From Teichococcus wenyumeiae (lineage in GTDB: Bacteria; Pseudomonadota; Alphaproteobacteria; Acetobacterales; Acetobacteraceae): a DNA stretch of 64,000 nt. Location: the NCBI RefSeq assembly GCF_003696345.1, contig NZ_RFLX01000004.1, positions 1 to 64,000 on the forward strand, in the 5' to 3' direction. The position numbers and the translations under genes are program-made. Shown in pieces: positions 59,730 through 64,000 of this stretch (the stretch's first letter is position 1; each line of letters starts with the position of its first letter). The notes under the pieces are model-generated. The model worked only from the letters and a program-made list of their open reading frames with translations, did not search any database and had not been told where the DNA came from.

Positions 59730-60461
59730 TTGGCACCTGCTCTCAGCGTGTCCCTACCCGTCATCCGCCTTGGTGGCCGCCCTGTGCTGGGCGCCTGCGA
59801 ACTGCGGTTCAGTGGCGGCGAGGTGACGGCCCTGCTCGGCCCCTCGGGCGTTGGCAAATCCACCCTGCTCCGGCTGCTGGCGGGATTGCTGCCACTGCCG
59901 CCCGGCGCAAGCCTGATGCCGGAGGATGGCGCGCCCTTGGTCCGACGCATTGCCTGGATGGGGCAGCAAGACCTGCTGATGCCCTGGCTGGACCTTCGCG
60001 GCAACGTGATGCTGGGTGCCAGGCTACGCGGCGAGCCCCCCGACCCGGCGCGCGCGGATGCCCTGATCGCCGCCGTTGGCCTGGCAGGGCGGGAGAAGGC
60101 GCGCCCCGCCGAACTGTCCGGCGGCATGCGGCAGCGCGCCGCCCTGGCCCGCACCCTCATGGAAGACCGCCCCTTCGTGCTGATGGACGAGCCCTTCAGC
60201 GCCGTGGATGCCCCCACCCGCCACCGGCTGCAGGGCCTGGCCGCCGGATTGCTCGCCGGCAGAACCGTGCTGCTGGTGACGCATGACCCGCTGGAAGCGC
60301 TGCGCATGGCCCACCGCATCCTGGTGCTGCGCCCGGGGCCGGCAGGCGCGGTGGCGGAGGAACTGCCCCTGCCCGCCTCGCCACCCCTGCGGGCCGCCAC
60401 GGACCCTGAGGTGCTGGCTGCCCAGGCCGCCCTGCTGGACCGGCTGGCTGAAGCGGCATGA
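59730..60461 (+). CDS. thiZ: HMP/thiamine-precursor ABC transporter ATP-binding protein (ThiZ type)
   Basis: A 243-residue ATPase. Walker A GPSGVGKST, Q-loop GQQDLLMPWLDLRGN, signature [15 protein letters not shown], Walker B FVLMDEPFSAVD, switch LLVTHDPLEALRMAHRI. The sequence is of the nitrate/taurine/thiamine-precursor subclass; the TPP riboswitch and the ThiY-like gene fix the role. Start: TTG at 59730, 6 bp after GGAGG; a TTG at 59724 is too close to the ribosome site. Overlaps thiX by ATGA. Confidence 0.9.
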   Translation: MAPALSVSLPVIRLGGRPVLGACELRFSGGEVTALLGPSGVGKSTLLRLLAGLLPLPPGASLMPEDGAPLVRRIAWMGQQDLLMPWLDLRGNVMLGARLRGEPPDPARADALIAAVGLAGREKARPAELSGGMRQRAALARTLMEDRPFVLMDEPFSAVDAPTRHRLQGLAAGLLAGRTVLLVTHDPLEALRMAHRILVLRPGPAGAVAEELPLPASPPLRAATDPEVLAAQAALLDRLAEAA

Positions 60462-61213
60462 GGGCGCTGATCGCCGCCGCCGGGCTGCTGCTGGCCTGGG
60501 AAGGCTTCGTGCACTGGACGGGCGTGCCCGCCTTCCTGCTGCCCTCCCCGCTGCGGGTCTGGAATGTGCTGACCAGCCGCTGGGATATCCTGCTGGGCCA
60601 TGCCGGCACCACCCTGGCGGAGATCCTGCTGGGGTTGTTCTTCGGCACCGTGCTGGGCGCCGCGACGGCGCTGCTGCTGACCGCGTGGCGCGGCGGGCGC
60701 CGCTGGCTGCTGCCGCTGCTGATCGCCAGCCAGGCCATCCCGGTCTTCGCCATCGCGCCGCTGCTGGTGCTGTGGCTGGGCTTCGGCCTGGCCAGCAAGG
60801 TCGCCATGGCCACCATCATCATTTTCTTCCCTGTCGCCACGGCCTTCTACGACGGCCTGCGCCGGACGGAGCCCGGCTGGCTGGACCTCGCCAGCACCAT
60901 GGGCGCCTCGCGCGCCGCCATCCTGTGGCGGGTGCGGGTGCCGGCGGCGCTGCCGGGCTTCGCCTCCGGCCTGCGCGTGGCCGCCGCCGTGGCGCCCATC
61001 GGCGCCGTGGTGGGGGAATGGGTCGGCGCCTCCGCCGGCCTCGGCTACGTGATGCTGCAGGCCAATGGCCGCAGCCAGACCGACATGATGTTCGCCGCGC
61101 TCGCCATCCTGGCCACCATGGCCATGGCCTTGTGGTTCGCGACCGACCTGCTGCTGCGCCGGATGCTGCCCTGGCAGCCCGATGCCCTTCTGGACCACGG
61201 AGAAACCGAATGA
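60458..61213 (+). CDS. thiX: HMP/thiamine-precursor ABC transporter permease (ThiX type)
   Basis: The 251-residue permease has about six membrane segments: MRALIAAAGLLLAWEGFVHW, TTLAEILLGLFFGTVLGAAT and LLPLLIASQAIPVFAIAPLL among them. The EAA loop is LDLASTMGASRAAILWRVRV. The GEWVGASAGLGYVMLQANGR block near the end is typical of this permease group. ATGA overlaps join it to thiZ and thiY. Confidence 0.9.
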   Translation: MRALIAAAGLLLAWEGFVHWTGVPAFLLPSPLRVWNVLTSRWDILLGHAGTTLAEILLGLFFGTVLGAATALLLTAWRGGRRWLLPLLIASQAIPVFAIAPLLVLWLGFGLASKVAMATIIIFFPVATAFYDGLRRTEPGWLDLASTMGASRAAILWRVRVPAALPGFASGLRVAAAVAPIGAVVGEWVGASAGLGYVMLQANGRSQTDMMFAALAILATMAMALWFATDLLLRRMLPWQPDALLDHGETE

Positions 61214-62187
61214 CCGAGATCACCCGCCGGGCCCTGCCCGCGCTGGCGGCACTGGCCTTGCCGACGGTGGCGCGCGCCCAGGCCGCGGCCCCTGCCCCGG
61301 CAGCGGCGAAGCTGACCCTGATGCTGGACTGGTTCGTGAACCCGGACCACGCACCCATCATCATCGCCCAGGAAGGCGGGCATTTCGCCCGTGCCGGGCT
61401 GGAGGTCCGCGTCGTCGCCCCGGCTGACCCGAACGACCCGCCGCGCCTCGTCGCGGCGAAGCAGGCGGATCTGGGCGTTTATTACCAGAAGAACCTGTAT
61501 CTCGCGGTGGATCAGGGCCTGCCGCTGGCCCGCGTCGGCACCCTAGTGGCCACGCCGCTGTCCACGCTGACGGTGTTGCAGGACGGGCCGATCCAGAAGC
61601 TGGCTGACCTGAAGGGCAAGAAGATCGGCTTCAGCACGGCGGGCTTCGAGGAGGTGGCGGCGGATACCATCCTGGGTTCCGTCGGGCTTTCCTCCAAGGA
61701 CGTGACGCTGGTGAACGTCAATTTCGGCCTGTCCTCGGCGCTGATGTCGCGGCAGGTGGATGCCATCCTCGGCGGCTTCCGCAACTTCGAGCTGCACCAG
61801 CTGGCGCTGGAAGGCCGCCCCGGCCGCGCCTTCTACCCCGAGCAGCATGGCATGCCGATCTATGACGAGCTGATCTATGTCGCGCACAAGGACCGTGTAA
61901 AGGACGCCACGCTGCGCCGCTTCATGGACGCGGTGGAATCCGCCACCACCTTCCTCATCAACAACCGTGAGGAAAGCTGGAAGATGTTCATTGCCGGCCC
62001 GCGCAAGGAACTGGACAACGAGCTGAACCGCCGCGCCTTCGCGGACACGGCGGACCGCTTCTCCCTCAGCCCCGCGGCGCTGGACCGCAACCGCTACGAC
62101 CGCTTCGCCCGCTTCCTGCACGGGCGGAAGATGATCGGCAGCGTGCCGCCGGTGGACAGCTACGCGGTGGAGCTGCCCCCGGCCTGA
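61210..62187 (+). CDS. thiY: HMP/thiamine-precursor binding protein (ThiY, THI5/NMT1-like)
   Basis: The 325-residue periplasmic binding protein starts MTEITRRALPALAALALPTV, a TRR-containing signal with cleavage near ARAQ. The first mature block LTLMLDWFVNPDHAPIIIAQ is the ThiY/THI5 signature. KQADLGVYYQKNLYLAVDQG, GKKIGFSTAGFEEVAADTIL and VNVNFGLSSALMSRQVDAIL follow. ThiY proteins bind hydroxymethylpyrimidine or its formyl-amino derivative for thiamine salvage. The riboswitch controls the operon. 18 bp separate it from the convergent lyase gene. Confidence 0.92.
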   Translation: MTEITRRALPALAALALPTVARAQAAAPAPAAAKLTLMLDWFVNPDHAPIIIAQEGGHFARAGLEVRVVAPADPNDPPRLVAAKQADLGVYYQKNLYLAVDQGLPLARVGTLVATPLSTLTVLQDGPIQKLADLKGKKIGFSTAGFEEVAADTILGSVGLSSKDVTLVNVNFGLSSALMSRQVDAILGGFRNFELHQLALEGRPGRAFYPEQHGMPIYDELIYVAHKDRVKDATLRRFMDAVESATTFLINNREESWKMFIAGPRKELDNELNRRAFADTADRFSLSPAALDRNRYDRFARFLHGRKMIGSVPPVDSYAVELPPA

Positions 62188-62205
62188 CGCCTGCTGGCGG
62201 TGCCG

Positions 62206-63129
62206 TCAGCTCCGCTGCGGCATCGCCTCCGGCACCACGGTCTGGATCAGCGTGCTGTCGAGCGACTCATAGGCATGGTAGTCGATGGTCTGGTACAGCT
62301 CGGCGCGCGTCTGCATCCGGTCCACCATCTTGTGGGTGCCGCCGTCGCGGGCGATGGCGCCGTAGAGTTCTTCCATCCCCTTGGCCGCGACGCGCAGGTG
62401 GCTCACCGGCCAGATCACCATCGCATAGCCCATCTCCTGGAACTCTTCCGCCGTGAAGAAGGGCGTGCGGCCGAACTCGGTCATGTTCGCCAGCAGCTTC
62501 ACACCCGGCATGCGGCGGGCGAATTCGCGGAACATCTCGGCCGTGGTCAGCGCTTCCGGGAAGATCGCGTCGGCGCCGGCTTCCAGGTACAGCTTCGCGC
62601 GCGCCACGGCACCGTCAATGCCCTCGCTCGCCGCCGCATCGGTGCGGGCGATCAGGTAGAGGTGCCGCCGCGCCTTGCGCGCCGCTGCCACCTTGGCCGC
62701 CATGTCGCGCGCATCGGCCAGCTTCTTGTCGTTCAGGTGGCCGCACTTCTTCGGCAGCAACTGGTCTTCCAGATGCACGGCGCCAGCGCCGGCTTCCTCG
62801 AAGGCGCGGACCATGTGCATGACGTTCAGCGCCTCGCCATAGCCGGTGTCGCCATCCACCAGCGCCGGCAGGCCGCTGGCGCGCGCCACCTGGCGGATAT
62901 GCCAGGCCACGTCATCGACGGTGATCATGCCGAGGTCCGGCAGGCCCATGGTGGCCGACATCGCGGCGCCGGACATGTAGAGCGCCTCGAACCCCGCCTT
63001 CTTCGCCAGCAGCGACGCGATACCCAGATGCGCGCCGGGAATGCGCAAAATCTCCGGCCGCTCCAGCAGCGCGCGAAACCTTTGGCCCGCAGGGGCGTCC
63101 GGTAGGTCGTCGGCAATCACGTAGGGCAT
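62206..63129 (-). CDS. Isocitrate lyase/PEP mutase family protein (PrpB-like)
   Basis: The 307-residue TIM-barrel lyase has GAHLGIASLLAKKAGFEALY, then ALVDGDTGYGEALNVMHMVR (Mg site), AVHLEDQLLPKKCGHL with the catalytic KKCGH loop, and IARTDAAASEGIDGAVARAK. The KKCGH motif marks C-C-bond lyases such as 2-methylisocitrate lyase, not PEP mutase. No prpC or prpD is near, so a methylcitrate cycle role is not proven; oxaloacetate decarboxylase or dimethylmalate lyase activity is also possible. The ATG at 63129 has GGAGAGGAG upstream. Confidence 0.85.
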   Translation of the reverse strand: MPYVIADDLPDAPAGQRFRALLERPEILRIPGAHLGIASLLAKKAGFEALYMSGAAMSATMGLPDLGMITVDDVAWHIRQVARASGLPALVDGDTGYGEALNVMHMVRAFEEAGAGAVHLEDQLLPKKCGHLNDKKLADARDMAAKVAAARKARRHLYLIARTDAAASEGIDGAVARAKLYLEAGADAIFPEALTTAEMFREFARRMPGVKLLANMTEFGRTPFFTAEEFQEMGYAMVIWPVSHLRVAAKGMEELYGAIARDGGTHKMVDRMQTRAELYQTIDYHAYESLDSTLIQTVVPEAMPQRS

Positions 63130-63270
63130 GGCTATTCTCCTCTCCGGACGATGCATCCTTCCTACACCGCGTCCCGAGTCGCCGCCATGGCAGCGCCCCT
63201 GGCCCTTTCCGTGACGCCGATCACGCCCTAGTTTTGCCAACGACCGTTACGGATCTCAGGGAGACCAGCC

Positions 63271-64000
63271 ATGGAAATGACCGGCGAAAGGCGCATCGAG
63301 GCGCCGCGCGAGACCGTCTGGCGCGCGTTGAACGACCCCGATGTGCTGCGCCAGTCGATCCCTGGCTGTGAGACGGTGGAGCGTATCGGCGACGACAGCT
63401 TCCAGGCTCGCGTGGCTGTGAAGCTGGGCCCGATGGCGGCGCGCTTCACCGGCAAGGTGCAGCTGACGAACATCAATCCGCCCGCCTCCTATACCATCGG
63501 CGGCGAGGGCAATGGCGGCGCCATGGGCTTCGCCAAGGGCGGCGCCGATGTCAGCCTGGAAGAGCTTTCCGCCACCGAGACGCTACTGAAATACGTCGTG
63601 AAGGCGCAGGTCGGCGGCAAGATGGCGCAGCTCGGCGCCCGGCTGATCGACAGCACCGCCAAGCAGATGGCCGACCAGTTCTTCAACCGTTTCGTCGCCC
63701 TGGTTTCTGCCCCGGCGCCCGCCGCCGCGGCCGAAGGCGTGCGTCCTTCCGAAGTGGCGGCGCTGCCCCCGGGCACCCGCCCCACCCCTGCCCCCGGCAC
63801 GCTGGTCGGCGATGCCACGCCGGAAGAGCGGCTGGGCGCCGCGACCCTGGCCGGCGCCGGGCTGGTGGAACATGCCGGCGGCACCCCGCCGGGCACGACG
63901 CGGGATGATATCGCCGGCCGCCCCAATATCCCCGCCACCCCGGCTCAACCTGTGCCGGTGAACCTGATGGCCCTGGCACCGACCGAGATCTTCGGCCTGC
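63271..64000 (+). CDS. CoxG-like SRPBCC family protein (cut by the window end)
   Basis: 243 visible residues. The first 150 are the CoxG/SRPBCC fold: MEMTGERRIEAPRETVWRAL, DVLRQSIPGCETVERIG, LGARLIDSTAKQMADQFFNR. In CO dehydrogenase operons CoxG is thought to help assembly or membrane anchoring. After this comes an Ala/Pro-rich stretch (about 155-235) and the start of another segment (LMALAPTEIFGL), so the protein is longer than the usual CoxG and may end in a membrane or anchoring helix. The coxSM pair is 42 kb away at 20239-21546; coxL is not in the window. Confidence 0.88.
   Translation, partial: MEMTGERRIEAPRETVWRALNDPDVLRQSIPGCETVERIGDDSFQARVAVKLGPMAARFTGKVQLTNINPPASYTIGGEGNGGAMGFAKGGADVSLEELSATETLLKYVVKAQVGGKMAQLGARLIDSTAKQMADQFFNRFVALVSAPAPAAAAEGVRPSEVAALPPGTRPTPAPGTLVGDATPEERLGAATLAGAGLVEHAGGTPPGTTRDDIAGRPNIPATPAQPVPVNLMALAPTEIFGL

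Noticed and set aside
59338-59736. Minus-strand frame covering the TPP riboswitch
   Set aside because: It overlaps both the start of the HDAC-like gene and a clear riboswitch, and has no protein similarity I can see.

Overview
The window is very GC-rich (roughly 70% by eye), with tightly packed genes and third codon positions dominated by G and C. The gene content (TolC next to an L-isoaspartate methyltransferase, Tat-like signals on most binding proteins, SAM-II and TPP riboswitches, many ABC solute importers) suggests an alphaproteobacterium, most likely Acetobacteraceae close to Roseomonas. That placement is an inference from gene content; no 16S gene is present. The sequence looks chromosomal: two tRNA genes, no plasmid, phage or insertion-sequence genes, and no CRISPR array.

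Layout. 1-1560: start of a TolC-family gene, pcm, then tRNA-Cys and tRNA-Asn, each with its own promoter, and a shared terminator. 1583-9224: a carbon-phosphorus lyase cluster, with regulator phnF divergent from phnGHIJKLM, a 2H-phosphoesterase gene, and phnN on the opposite strand. 9317-20058: gamma-glutamyltransferase-like protein, AI-2E permease, hydroxypyruvate isomerase, XRE regulator, a Pat-like acetyltransferase with an ATP-grasp partner, a thiol dioxygenase with its GntR regulator, and a two-cold-shock-domain protein. 20239-29030 (minus): coxM and coxS without coxL, then a dipeptide-type ABC importer dppBCDF with two adjacent binding proteins. 29156-36164: GtrA, a type I secretion pair with a small unknown protein, MepA, GDPD and a TRAP-type binding protein. 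36154-39123: a hybrid histidine kinase coupled to that binding protein. 39120-45053: nucleoside hydrolase, M20 amidohydrolase, an orphan peptide-binding protein, a FadR-type regulator and a degenerate M20 protein. 45235-46890: DEAD-box helicase. 46891-51589: a candidate SAM-II riboswitch followed by metN, metI and three consecutive metQ genes. 51590-59552: dadA with an Lrp-type regulator, DUF805, a squalene/phytoene-synthase-fold protein, sodB, yajC, DUF815 ATPase, metallo-beta-lactamase fold protein, DUF192 and a histone-deacetylase-fold protein. 59593-62187: TPP riboswitch with thiZXY. 62206-64000: a PrpB-like lyase and the start of coxG.

How the parts fit: much of the window concerns scavenging and recycling (phosphonates, peptides, methionine, HMP/thiamine, D-amino acids, nucleosides) under local control by GntR, Lrp and XRE regulators and two riboswitches. 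The points most worth following are the binding-protein/hybrid-kinase pair with no TRAP permease, the SAM-II-metN-metI-metQ-metQ-metQ arrangement in which no MetQ carries a lipobox, the metal-site-less M20 protein, the CSD-RPPRRDF-repeat-CSD protein, and a striking habit of convergent genes that share CTAR stop codons.
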